Source: Dermacoccus abyssi
GTDB taxonomy: Bacteria > Actinomycetota > Actinomycetes > Actinomycetales > Dermatophilaceae
Length of the DNA: 64,000 bases
Direction of reading: 5' to 3'
Assembly (NCBI RefSeq): GCF_003515945.1
Contig: NZ_QWLM01000005.1
Coordinates: 1-64,000, forward strand
In this document: in pieces, positions 54,901 to 64,000 of the stretch
Layout of the letters: every line of letters begins with the position of its first letter
How positions within the stretch are numbered: the first letter of the stretch is position 1
Notes under the pieces: generated by a model
The model's input: the letters and a program-made list of their open reading frames with translations, nothing else
What the model was told of the DNA's origin: nothing
Database searches by the model: none
Position numbers and translations under genes: made by a program

Positions 54901-56886
54901 CGCTCCGATGGCCCGCCCCAGTTCGAGTGGACGACCCAAGGAGTCGCCCTTCCAGAACGGCAAGCGCGCTGCCTGGCCCGGAGCCGGCGTCACGAGCACC
55001 TGGTCGCGCGTGATGTCCTCGATGCGCCACGTGCTCGTGCCGAGCGTGAAGACGTCGCCGACACGGCTCTCGTAGACCATCTCCTCGTCGAGCTCACCGA
55101 CGCGACGGCCGGGGCCGTCACCGCCCGCGAGGAAGACTCCGTACAGCCCACGGTCGGGAATCGTGCCGCCGGACGTGACCGCGAGACGTTGGGCGCCCGG
55201 GCGTGAGCGCAGGATGTCGTCGGTGCGATCCCACACGATGCGTGCGCGCAGCTCGCGGAACGAGTCGCTCGGGTAGAGGCCGGACAGCATGTCGAGGACG
55301 GAGTCGAGCACCCCGGAGGTGAGCGAGGCGAACGGCGCGCTGCGCTGCATGAGCGCGAGCAGATCGGCGCGGGGGACGTCGTCCATCGCCACCATGGCGA
55401 CGACCTGCTGGGCGAGGACGTCGAGGGGGTTGCTCGGCACCCGCAGAGGTTCGATCTCACCCGAGCGCATGCGCTCGACGACGACAGCTGCCGAGAGGAG
55501 GTCGCCACGGTACTTCGGGAAGAGCACACCGTGGCTCGTCGCACCCACCTGGTGGCCCGCGCGTCCGATGCGCTGCAGGCCGCTCGCCACGCTCGGCGGC
55601 GACTCCACCTGGACGACGAGGTCGATGGCGCCCATGTCGATGCCGAGTTCCAGCGAACTCGTGGCGACGACGGCCGGCAGGCGCCCTGCCTTGAGTTCGG
55701 TCTCGATGTCGGCGCGCACGTCCTTGCTCACGGAGCCGTGGTGCGCGCGGGCCAGGACGGCGGGAGCGCCTCGGCTCGTGCCCGCACCACCGATGAGTTG
55801 GGCGGCCGGCTTGCTCGCCCGGGCGTCGTAGCCGTGCATGAACCCCCCGGAATCAACGTCGGCTTCCGGCTCGTGCGCGTCTGCGGGCTCGCCGGGGTCC
55901 TCGGATTCCCCTGCGCTCGTGGCACGCTCGGCCTCGGCCGCCTCGAGGCGTTCGCTCCAGATCTCGTTGAGTCGCGCCGTGAGGCGTTCGGCGAGGCGCC
56001 GCGAGTTGGCGAACACCAGTGTCGAGGTGTGCGAGGCCACGAGGTCGACGATGCGCTCCTCCACGTGTGGCCAGATCGAGGCCGTCGCTTCGGGCGCGTG
56101 ATCGTCGTACGAGGCCTCGTCGTCCGGTCTGGGCGTCGTCGCGAGGTCGGCCATGTCCTCCACGGGCACCACGACGTCGAGCTCCCAGTTCTTCGTGCTG
56201 GGCGGCTGCACCGTCGTGACCGGGCGTCCCCCGGCGAGGAAGCGCTCCACCTCACTCACCGGGCTGACCGTCGCCGACAACCCGATGCGCTGCGCCGGAG
56301 AGTCGAGCAACGCATCGAGCCGCTCGAGCGTCACGGCGAGGTGCGCTCCGCGTTTCGTGCCGGCGACGGCGTGGATCTCGTCGACGATGACGTACTCGAC
56401 GCCCCGCAGGCGCTCGCGGGCGCTACTCGTGAGGAGGAGGAACAACGATTCCGGCGTCGTGATGAGAACGTCCGCCGAGCGCGACGAGAACGCGCGGCGC
56501 TCCGCCGGCGTCGTGTCGCCCGAGCGGACGGCGACGCCGAGATTCGGCTCCTCGAGGCCGAGGCGCGTGCTGGCGTGCCTGATGCCGACGAGCGGTGAGC
56601 GCAGGTTGCGCTCCACGTCGACGGCGAGGGCCTTCATCGGCGAGACGTAGAGCACTCGGCAGCGACGGTCGACGTCGTCGGGGCGCGGCGTGCTCGCGAG
56701 CCGATCGAGCGCCCAGAGGAACGCACTGAGGGTCTTACCCGAACCGGTCGGGGCGACGACCAGCGTGTGCCGACCTTCACTGATGGATTCCCACGCGCCC
56801 TCCTGCGCGGGAGTGGGCTCACCGAACGTTCCCGTGAACCACTCACGCGTGGCAGGGGAGAAGCGCTCGACGACGGAACTGCTCAT
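51938..56886 (-). pseudogene. lhr: Lhr-family ATP-dependent helicase with a frameshift near its C-terminus
   Basis: This is a large superfamily 2 DNA helicase. Walker A LVVAPTGSGKTLSAFLWALD, the DEIH box IVDEIHAVAGTKRGAHLA, the GLSATV motif and the second RecA domain (VVATSSLELGIDMGAIDLV, QRIGRAGHQ) are intact, followed by the winged-helix and Lhr-core C-terminal regions. The frame open from 56886 continues to 52099, but its last 170 or so residues are nonsense. The expected C-terminus (RWRLLPEAHDDLTER, then GVVTRGAVVDEEVPGGFSAV and RRGYFVEGLGASQF) is in the -1 frame and ends at 51938. The shift lies between about 52595 and 52690. It may be a true mutation, a sequencing error or, less likely, programmed slippage. 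The helicase motor would survive either way. Confidence 0.85.
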
Positions 56887-56968
56887 GACGGAAGCCTCCC
56901 ACGAGCCGCCGACAACACCGTCGTCTCGGTGTTTACCCGAAGCGTCACCGGCGTCGGTGGGCTCTCAA

Positions 56969-57520
56969 TCACGCCGTGCGTCGGGGCGCATCCGGTTCGA
57001 CGCGCAGCACACGCAGCGTCGCGGCGAGCATGACGTAGTGGTTGGTGAGCTGGACGAGTTCGATGGCCTCGCGCTCACTGAGCTGACCGCGCACTCGCTG
57101 CCAGGTCGCGTCGGTGAGGTCACCCGTGCGGGCCAACTCGTCCGCGGCTGCGAGCACGGTGAGTTCCCGCTCGCTCCACAGCGCCGGGCTGAGGTCGCCC
57201 GTGTCGTTGGCGTCGTCGACCTGGGCCGCGCTCAAGCCCGCGCGCTCGCCGAGGTGACGGTGGTGGGCGCTCTCGTAGGCGCACCCAGTGACGGCCGCGA
57301 CGCGCAGGATGACCGACTCGCTCTCGCGCCGCGTCAGCGTGCCGAAGGGCATGAGTGAACCGGCGAACGCGAGCCACCCCCAGAACTGCCGCCGTCCCCG
57401 CCCGAGCGTCGTGATGAAGGCCGGTGGCTCGGTTCCTGTGACCCAACCCGCGATCCGCGAGCCCAGCCAGGCGACGGCTCCGATCTCGCGACGGCCGCCG
57501 GGTGCGATGCGCGCCGTCAT
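56969..57520 (-). CDS. Carboxymuconolactone decarboxylase (CMD/AhpD-like) family protein
   Basis: This 183-residue helical protein has a CMD core near residues 75-165. VTGCAYESAHHRHLGERAGL carries one Cys and clustered His where AhpD has a CxxC pair, so peroxidase chemistry through a disulfide is unlikely to be standard. The start MTARIAPGG (57520) overlaps the stop of the upstream SDR by four bases; a longer opening to 57688 is a shadow. The paired SDR suggests a shared small-molecule pathway that cannot be named. Confidence 0.75.
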   Translation of the reverse strand: MTARIAPGGRREIGAVAWLGSRIAGWVTGTEPPAFITTLGRGRRQFWGWLAFAGSLMPFGTLTRRESESVILRVAAVTGCAYESAHHRHLGERAGLSAAQVDDANDTGDLSPALWSERELTVLAAADELARTGDLTDATWQRVRGQLSEREAIELVQLTNHYVMLAATLRVLRVEPDAPRRTA

Positions 57521-58407
57521 CGTGCGTGCTCCCCGTGACGTGCGCTCGGCCTGCCGTCGGGCTGCGGAGTCGTCCACGGGGCGTCCTCGCTGCGGGCCAC
57601 CTCGAGGGCTTCGCGCAGGTTGGAAAAGCCCCGCAACTCGACGGCACGCTGGGCCAAATGACGCAGCGGGACGACAGGGCGCACCCACGCCGGGGCGCAG
57701 ACGGTGCGAGAACGGCGGGCGATGCCGCGTTCGATGCGGTCGACGGCCTGGGGCAGGGAGCCGAGGCCACTCAACGTGCCCCGGGACCCGAGCAGGGCGT
57801 GCGCTGCTCCCGTGTCGAACCCGCGGGAGGTCATCTCTGTGTCGAGTTCGGCGAAATAGGCGACGCCGACGCGGGCTCCGTCGGGGCGCAGTTCGATGCG
57901 CAGCGTGTCGCCGACCGCCTCGACGGCCGCCTTCGACGCCGAGTACGCACCGAGCAACGGTAGGTGCACCGCCGCCGCGAGCGAGGACGTCATGAGGAGG
58001 TAGCCGCCGGGGTGCGCCACGTGTCGCGCGGCCGCGCGGGCCGTGTAGTACGCGCCGAGGGTGTTGACCTCGAGCATGCGCTCCATGACACTCGGGTCGC
58101 CGCCCGTCATCGGCAGTTGCCGTGCGATGCCGGCGTTCGCGACGACGACGTCGAGGCCGCCGAAGTCGGCTGCGACGCGATCGACGACCTCGTCGACGGC
58201 GTCACGGTCGCTGACATCGAGTGCGTAGGAAGGGCTGTCGGCGGCCGAAGCAGCCGCTTCGAGCGCGTCGGGCTCGATACCGGTGAAGGCGACACGTGCG
58301 CCGTGGGAGGCGAGTTGCGTGGCCAGCGCGGCTCCGATGCCACGTGCAGCGCCGGTGACGAGCACTCGGGTTCCGGGGCGGACATGGGCGGGCGTACGTT
58401 CCAGCAT
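57517..58407 (-). CDS. SDR-family oxidoreductase
   Basis: This 296-residue short-chain dehydrogenase has VLVTGAARGIGAALA (about residues 15-29), VVANAGIARQ in place of NNAG, LMTSSLAA with the catalytic Ser and YSASKAAVEA with Tyr/Lys. A C-terminal extension of about 60 residues (CAPAWVRPVVPLRHL and onward) is typical of longer lipid- or steroid-type SDRs. ATG 58407 is taken; GTG 58413 is close by, and an opening to 58776 overlaps the DUF3046 gene on the other strand. It is coupled to the CMD-family gene. Confidence 0.82.
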   Translation of the reverse strand: MLERTPAHVRPGTRVLVTGAARGIGAALATQLASHGARVAFTGIEPDALEAAASAADSPSYALDVSDRDAVDEVVDRVAADFGGLDVVVANAGIARQLPMTGGDPSVMERMLEVNTLGAYYTARAAARHVAHPGGYLLMTSSLAAAVHLPLLGAYSASKAAVEAVGDTLRIELRPDGARVGVAYFAELDTEMTSRGFDTGAAHALLGSRGTLSGLGSLPQAVDRIERGIARRSRTVCAPAWVRPVVPLRHLAQRAVELRGFSNLREALEVARSEDAPWTTPQPDGRPSARHGEHAR

Positions 58408-58518
58408 GTTCTCCACCCTGGCACGCAGGGACGTGGCGCGTCCGCGGAGTCGGGGAGGTCGGCCGTCGGGCAAGGCGCTCGTTTGGCGAACCGAGTGCGG
58501 GCGGGAGAGTCTGGGGGA

Positions 58519-58752
58519 GTGCGTGAGAGTGAGTTCAATCGTCTGATGCTCGGCGAGTTCGGTGATGCCTACGGCCCGATGGTCGCCTCGAGCCACGTGC
58601 TCACCGACCTCGGCGGGCGCACCGCGAACGAGGCGCTCGCCGAGGGGGTACCCGCGCGCCGCGTGTGGGAGGCCGTGTGCGACGCCTTCGAGGTGCCGGA
58701 GTCGCGCCGTCTGGGTGAGGATCTCCCCATCGTCGAGCGCCCCTTCGAGTAG
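58519..58752 (+). CDS. DUF3046 family protein
   Basis: This 77-residue protein has the DUF3046 pattern: ESEFNRLMLGEFGDAYGPMV, SHVLTDLGGRTANEALAEGV and RRVWEAVCDAFEVPESR. The family is actinobacterial, small and of unknown function, and it typically lies just upstream of recA, as here. GTG 58519 has GGGGGAG overlapping its approach. It is divergent from the SDR gene. Confidence 0.8.
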   Translation: MRESEFNRLMLGEFGDAYGPMVASSHVLTDLGGRTANEALAEGVPARRVWEAVCDAFEVPESRRLGEDLPIVERPFE

Positions 58753-58789
58753 CCGGGACGCCTCCCGCCACGCCACGCTACACGTGATC

Positions 58790-58801
58790 GAACGCGTGTT
58801 C
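58790..58801 (+). promoter_or_regulatory. SOS box (LexA operator) upstream of recA
   Basis: GAACGCGTGTTC is a perfect match to the actinobacterial/Bacillus-type LexA site GAAC-N4-GTTC, in the extended context TCGAACGCGTGTTCTA. It lies 190 bases before the recA start, so recA induction by DNA damage is expected. The long 5' leader that follows has no other feature I can name. Confidence 0.88.
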
Positions 58802-58991
58802 TAACTTTCGTGTATCGTCATCCACAGATGCGACGCCGGGGAACCCCCGTCCACAACGTGCGTGGGCTGTCATTGCGGGGTTGTCGGTGTTCGCCTCTAG
58901 CGTCTGATTCGACACCAGGTCACCCGCACGTGGACCGAGGGCTCGATCGTCTGTAGGCGCGCTCATCCACGATTCGACGAAGGAGAACGCC

Positions 58992-60089
<1,098 letters not shown>

Positions 60090-60097
60090 TCGACGCC

Positions 60098-60126
60098 GGC
60101 GCGCGACCGGTAACCCGGCGCGCGCC
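60098..60126 (+). terminator. Hairpin in the recA-recX gap, possible attenuator
   Basis: GGCGCGCG (60098-60105) and CGCGCGCC (60119-60126) pair around a 13-base loop in the 52-base gap between recA and recX. There is no U-run. In other bacteria a partial terminator here keeps RecX well below RecA levels; that function is inferred. Confidence 0.55.
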
Positions 60127-60141
60127 GACTCGTGCACGCGC

Positions 60142-60963
60142 ATGAACCACCGACCTGACGACGTCGGGCAGTCTCTGGGGCTGCCCGACTTCATCGACCC
60201 CTCCGACGTCGTCGAGGCGAGCTTCGACGCATCGACCACCTGGGGTGAGGAGCGCTCGAGCCCGGCATCGGGTGGTCTCGAGCCTCGCGATGATGAGCAG
60301 TCGTCTTCGGCCGGCTGGCGAGGCTCCTCGGGTTCGTCCTTCGGCGAGGGCGCACGGTCGTCGGGCCGTGGCGCCAAGGGCAAGGGGCGTAAGAAGAAGC
60401 AGCTCACGTGGGCCGAGAAGGCCGAGCGCCGGGAGAAGCGGGCGCAGAAGCGCCGCGAGGAAGAGGCGGCCGAGCGCGAGAAGGATCCGCTGGGGTTTGC
60501 TCGCGAGATCGTTCTGCGTCAGCTCACGGCCGCCCCGAAGAGTCGAGCGCAGCTCGCGGACAGGCTGCGCGAGAAGGAGGTCGACGACGACGTGGCGGAA
60601 GCCGTGCTCGACCGCATGGAGGACGTGAAGCTCGTCGACGACGAGGCCTACGCGGGCATGCTCGTGCGTTCACAGGTCGCCTCCCGCGGACTGGCGCGCA
60701 AGGCGCTCGCGCAGGAGCTCAAGCGCAAGGGCATCACCCCCGAGGTGGCCGAGGGCGCCCTCGAACAGGTCGACGACGACGCCGAGCGCGCCGTCGCCCT
60801 CCAACTCGCGCGCAAGAAGATGACAACGATGTCGCGCCTCGACGAACAGACGCAGACGAGGCGTCTCGCCGGGCTCCTCGCCCGCAAGGGATATCCGCCG
60901 TCGCTCGTGTGGTCGGTCATCAAGGAAATCCAGGGTTCGGCCGCACCCGACGAGGCGCACTAG
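60142..60963 (+). CDS. recX: Regulatory protein RecX with long N-terminal extension
   Basis: This 273-residue protein caps or inhibits RecA filaments. The three-helix repeats of RecX occupy about residues 115-268: REIVLRQLTAAPKSRAQLAD, VLDRMEDVKLVDDEAYAGML, and the final RRLAGLLARKGYPPSLVWSV. The first 110 residues are low-complexity, with Asp/Ser-rich and then Lys/Arg/Glu-rich stretches (GKGRKKKQLTWAEKAERREK), longer than in most RecX proteins. ATG 60142 has no convincing binding site, so a later start is possible. Confidence 0.9.
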   Translation: MNHRPDDVGQSLGLPDFIDPSDVVEASFDASTTWGEERSSPASGGLEPRDDEQSSSAGWRGSSGSSFGEGARSSGRGAKGKGRKKKQLTWAEKAERREKRAQKRREEEAAEREKDPLGFAREIVLRQLTAAPKSRAQLADRLREKEVDDDVAEAVLDRMEDVKLVDDEAYAGMLVRSQVASRGLARKALAQELKRKGITPEVAEGALEQVDDDAERAVALQLARKKMTTMSRLDEQTQTRRLAGLLARKGYPPSLVWSVIKEIQGSAAPDEAH

Positions 60964-60975
60964 AATCGATGGGCC

Positions 60976-62508
60976 ATGGCTAAGACGTATGAGGTGCGCA
61001 CCCACGGGTGCCAGATGAATGTCCACGACTCCGAGCGCATCTCGGGCCTGCTCGAGCAGGCCGGGTACACCGACTTCGCTGCGGTGCCCGACACCGAGCG
61101 CCCGGAGAACCCCGACCTCGTCGTGTTCAACACGTGCGCGGTGCGTGAGAACGCCTCGAACAAGCTGTACGGCAACCTCGGCCACCTGCGCCCGGTCAAG
61201 GACAAGACGCCGGGCATGCAGATCGCCGTCGGTGGCTGTCTCGCGCAGAAGGACCGCTCCGACATCGTCAGCCGCGCCCCCTGGGTCGACGTCGTCTTCG
61301 GAACGCACAACGTCGGCTCCCTGCCGGTGCTGCTCGAGCGCGCGCGCCACAACGCCGAGGCGCAGGTCGAGATCCTCGAATCCCTCGAGGTCTTCCCCTC
61401 GACGCTGCCGACGCGCCGTGACTCTGCCTACTCGGGCTGGGTCTCCATCTCGGTGGGCTGCAACAACACCTGCACGTTCTGCATCGTGCCCGCGTTGCGC
61501 GGCAAGGAGAAGGACCGCCGACCCGGCGAGATCCTCAACGAGGTCAAGGCACTCGTCGACCAGGGCGTCGTCGAGATCACCCTGCTCGGCCAGAACGTCA
61601 ACACCTACGGCGTGGAGTTCGGCGACCGCCAGGCCTTCAGCAAGCTGCTGCGCGCCTGCGGTGAGATCGAAGGCCTCGAGCGGGTCCGGTTCACGAGTCC
61701 GCACCCGGCCGCCTTCACCGACGACGTCATCGAGGCCATGGCCGAGACGCCGAACGTCATGCCGAGCCTGCACATGCCCCTGCAGTCGGGCAGTGACAAG
61801 GTGCTCAAGGACATGCGTCGCAGCTACCGCAGCAAGAAGTTCCTCGGCATCATCGACAAGGTGCGCGAGCGCATGCCCGACGCTGCCATCACTACCGACA
61901 TCATCGTCGGCTTCCCCGGCGAGACGGAGGAGGACTTCCAGGGCACGCTCGACGTCGTCGAGAAGTCGCGCTTCAGCTCCGCGTTCACGTTCCAGTACTC
62001 CATTCGCCCCGGCACCCCGGCGGCCACGATGGACGGCCAGATCCCCAAGGAAGTCGTGCAGGAGCGCTTCGAGCGCCTGATCGAGCTCCAGGAGCGCGTC
62101 TCCTGGGCGGGCAACCGTGAGCAGGAGGGTCGCACGGTCGAGGTGCTCGTCGCCCCGACCGAGGGCCGCAAGGACGCCGAGACCAACCGCATGTCGGGCC
62201 GTGCCCGCGACAACCGTCTCGTCCACTTCGCCGTTCCCGAGGGAGCCGAGCGCCCTCGCCCGGGCGACATGGTGACGGTCGAGGTCACCTACGGTGCGCC
62301 GCACCACCTCGTCGCGGACTCCGGTCTCGATTGGGGCACGTACGACGTGCGTCGCACTCGCGGCGGCGACGCCTGGCAGGCTCTGCAGGATGCGGCCTCA
62401 GCGGGAACGCCGGCCGGCGCGGCCAAGCCCGCCGTCGCGCTCGGCATGCCGTCGATCGGCAAGCCGGATACCCCGGCGCCGAGCGCCCCCGCCTGCGGCA
62501 TCGGCTGA
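60976..62508 (+). CDS. miaB: tRNA-2-methylthio-N6-dimethylallyladenosine synthase
   Basis: This 510-residue radical-SAM methylthiotransferase acts on A37 of tRNAs. Cluster Cys are in [22 protein letters not shown] and VGGCLAQKD. The radical-SAM motif is [17 protein letters not shown] near residue 160, followed by a TRAM domain and a Pro/Ala-rich tail of about 50 residues after it. It starts 12 bases after recX. recA-recX-miaB is the usual actinobacterial order. Confidence 0.95.
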   Translation: MAKTYEVRTHGCQMNVHDSERISGLLEQAGYTDFAAVPDTERPENPDLVVFNTCAVRENASNKLYGNLGHLRPVKDKTPGMQIAVGGCLAQKDRSDIVSRAPWVDVVFGTHNVGSLPVLLERARHNAEAQVEILESLEVFPSTLPTRRDSAYSGWVSISVGCNNTCTFCIVPALRGKEKDRRPGEILNEVKALVDQGVVEITLLGQNVNTYGVEFGDRQAFSKLLRACGEIEGLERVRFTSPHPAAFTDDVIEAMAETPNVMPSLHMPLQSGSDKVLKDMRRSYRSKKFLGIIDKVRERMPDAAITTDIIVGFPGETEEDFQGTLDVVEKSRFSSAFTFQYSIRPGTPAATMDGQIPKEVVQERFERLIELQERVSWAGNREQEGRTVEVLVAPTEGRKDAETNRMSGRARDNRLVHFAVPEGAERPRPGDMVTVEVTYGAPHHLVADSGLDWGTYDVRRTRGGDAWQALQDAASAGTPAGAAKPAVALGMPSIGKPDTPAPSAPACGIG

Positions 62509-62530
62509 CGCCGCTCCGCATCCCACGCCA

Positions 62531-62563
62531 CGCGCCCCTACTGCCCGAAAGGTAGTGGGGGCG
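62531..62563. terminator. Terminator shared by miaB and the LysR gene
   Basis: CGCGCCCCTACTGCC (62531-62545) pairs with GGTAGTGGGGGCGC (62551-62564), with G-U pairs and a short CGAAA-type loop, then TTCC. It overlaps the last codons of the convergent LysR gene and ends the miaB transcript. Confidence 0.75.
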
Positions 62564-63446
62564 CTTCCGCGTCGGCGAGCGAACGTGCCACGGCGGGGAG
62601 CACCCGATCGGCGGCGCGCACGATGCCGATCTCGCGCGTGAGTGCCGGGTCGCACAGAGTCACGAGGCGCACACCGTCCGCGCCTGATCGACGCTGTTCG
62701 CGGGGGAGCAGGGCTACGCCCAGCCCCGCTTCGACGAGCCCGCGCACCGTACCCAACTCCTGGCACTCGGTCCCCAGACGCGGGCGGAATCCGGCCTCGG
62801 CGCAGGCCTCGTCGAGCACGCGTCGCATGCCGTAGTGAGCCGGCATGGTGACGAAGGTTTCCTCGGCTGCGTCGCGTAGCGTCACTTCCCCGCGTGAGGC
62901 CAACGGGTGGTCTTCGGGAACGGCCAGGGCGATCGGTTGCTGGATGAGCGAGCGCCACTGGAGGCCTTCCTCCACGCGCGGCTTCGGAGAGACGATCCCG
63001 ACGTCGAGGTCACCTTCGCGCACGAGGCGACAGATCGTCTCGGCGGCGTCCTGCACGAGTTGGAAGCGTGCGTGCGGGTGACTCCGACGCACGTGGCCCA
63101 GCAGGTGGGGCACGAGCCAGGGGCCGAAACTGTGGAGGAAGCCGAGGCGCAGTTCGTCGTCGCCTCCGTGCATCTCGGCGATGCGCGCGCGGGCGACGGC
63201 CATCGTGAAGTCCGCGCGGCGGGCCGCGTCGACGTAGATGCGTCCGGCGTCGTTGAGACGCAGCCGCCGCCCCGGTCGATCGAACAACGACGCTCCGAGC
63301 GCTGATTCGAGCGTCGCAAGCCTCCGGGAGAGGGTCGGCTGGGTCGTCCCGAGCATCGCCGCGGCATCGGTGACGTTCTCCACCTCGGCCAGGGTCACGA
63401 TCCAGCTGTGACCTGAGAGAACCTCCGGATCCTGTTCATGCGTCAT
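62538..63446 (-). CDS. LysR-family transcriptional regulator
   Basis: This 302-residue regulator has the N-terminal winged helix: DAAAMLGTTQPTLSRRLATLE and SLFDRPGRRLRLNDAG. A substrate-binding domain follows: ELRLGFLHSFGPWLVPHLL, VGIVSPKP, and GLVEAGLGVALLP. It diverges from an MFS transporter gene 64 bases away, the layout of the YnfL/YnfM-type pair, so it probably controls that transporter. ATG 63446 is chosen; ATG 63452 is equally possible. Neither has a strong binding site. Confidence 0.87.
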   Translation of the reverse strand: MTHEQDPEVLSGHSWIVTLAEVENVTDAAAMLGTTQPTLSRRLATLESALGASLFDRPGRRLRLNDAGRIYVDAARRADFTMAVARARIAEMHGGDDELRLGFLHSFGPWLVPHLLGHVRRSHPHARFQLVQDAAETICRLVREGDLDVGIVSPKPRVEEGLQWRSLIQQPIALAVPEDHPLASRGEVTLRDAAEETFVTMPAHYGMRRVLDEACAEAGFRPRLGTECQELGTVRGLVEAGLGVALLPREQRRSGADGVRLVTLCDPALTREIGIVRAADRVLPAVARSLADAEAPPLPFGQ

Positions 63447-63510
63447 GTGCATCAGTGTGGCACTGAGAGCGTATTTCCGTATGTGCGTCGCCCGGCGCAG
63501 AGTGAGGGAC

Positions 63511-64000
63511 ATGACAGCGACGGCGGAGACCGAGCAGCCCGGGGCGGCACAGCTCCCCGATGCACCGCGTGGCTATGTGCGCGGCGACGCCGGCTATACC
63601 CGCATCACGACGGCGCTCTTCGCGGCCGGTATGGCGACCTTCGTGTCGATGTACTCGGCGCAGGCCGTCCTGCCCGACCTCGCGCGTGAGTTCGATGCGT
63701 CCCCGGCCGTGGCAGCCCTCGCCGTCAGCGCGACGACCGGTGTGCTCGCCTTCGCCATCGTTCCGGCCAGCATCCTCTCGGAACGCTTCGGACGCAGCCG
63801 CGTCATGGTCGCCTCGGCGTTGCTCTCCGCGATCATCGGCCTGCTCATTCCTCTCGCGACCTCGCTCGAGGTCGTCCTCGCCGGCCGTGCCCTCCAGGGC
63901 CTGACCCTCGCCGGTGTGCCCGCCGTTGCCATGGCCTACCTCGCCGAGGAGGTGGACGGAGCGTCCCTCGGAACGGCCATGGGCCGCTACATCGCAGGCA
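63511..64000 (+). CDS. MFS transporter (YnfM-like), N-terminal part, cut by the window edge
   Basis: The first 163 residues are present. After a polar N-terminus of about 30 residues come four to five helices. The MFS A-motif region appears as SERFGRSRVMVASALL between helices 2 and 3, and GRALQGLTLAGVPAVAMAYL follows in helix 4. The latter is a hallmark of the arabinose-efflux/YnfM group of drug or metabolite exporters. ATG 63511 has GTGAGGG upstream. No stop occurs before the window ends, so size and substrate class are open. The divergent LysR gene is its likely regulator. Confidence 0.85.
   Translation, partial: MTATAETEQPGAAQLPDAPRGYVRGDAGYTRITTALFAAGMATFVSMYSAQAVLPDLAREFDASPAVAALAVSATTGVLAFAIVPASILSERFGRSRVMVASALLSAIIGLLIPLATSLEVVLAGRALQGLTLAGVPAVAMAYLAEEVDGASLGTAMGRYIAG

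Overview
The window is high-GC bacterial chromosome (strong G/C third-position bias) with the gene content of an actinobacterium. Markers are T-box-controlled ileS next to folC and a DUF4233 gene, mreBCD plus an elongation PBP, GpsI-type pnp, ftsK-rimO-pgsA-cinA-clgR, DUF3046-recA-recX-miaB, a GAAC-N4-GTTC SOS box and a SAM-IV-like riboswitch. A Micrococcales genus (Dermacoccaceae-like) fits, but this is an inference from gene order and style, not from a search.

Layout. 1-0.6 kb: the left end of an IS30-family element sitting inside the remnant of an IS3-family transposase. 0.7-3.5 kb: an SDR, a small secreted protein and an LldD-type lactate dehydrogenase. 3.6-10.4 kb: T-box leader, ileS, folC, DUF4233, uppP and ndk. 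10.4-12.2 kb: a DUF2087 gene and a sugar O-methyltransferase. 12.3-16.8 kb: mreB-mreC-mreD-mrdA elongasome operon with overlapping genes. 16.9-23.4 kb: cobalamin riboswitch followed by five tightly coupled genes: two surface-anchored proteins and an ECF transporter. 23.5-26.4 kb: rpsO and pnp. 26.5-30.1 kb: YihY, a PhoD-like phosphatase and dapB. 30.1-31.5 kb: a foreign-looking island with two unknown genes. 31.5-36.7 kb: DedA, hemolysin-III-like protein, PucR regulator and a divergent ferredoxin reductase/desaturase pair. 36.8-42 kb: AzlD/AzlC, folA and thyA on the minus strand, dapA and rnj on the plus strand. 42-44 kb: a class V aminotransferase behind a SAM riboswitch. 44-52 kb: ftsK, a MauE-thioredoxin fusion, rimO, pgsA, cinA and clgR. 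52-58.4 kb: frameshifted lhr, a CMD-family protein and an SDR. 58.5-62.5 kb: DUF3046, recA, recX and miaB. The end holds a LysR/MFS divergent pair cut by the window edge.

The most interesting locus is the B12-riboswitch operon. Its first gene encodes a secreted alpha/alpha-barrel (prenyltransferase/squalene-cyclase-like) protein. Its second encodes a secreted DUF4430 (transcobalamin C-terminal-like) protein. These are the two folds that make up animal intrinsic factor and transcobalamin, here split into two membrane-tethered proteins. They sit directly upstream of an ECF T component, a fused double ATPase and an S component. I read this as a surface capture device that feeds an ECF cobalamin transporter.

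Other recurrent features are tight 1-4 base start/stop overlaps in operons and unusually long near-perfect inverted repeats at gene ends (713-762, 32166-32227, 41964-42022, 42025-42093). Most very long antisense frames, such as those opposite ileS, pnp and mrdA, are third-position GC shadows and were left out.
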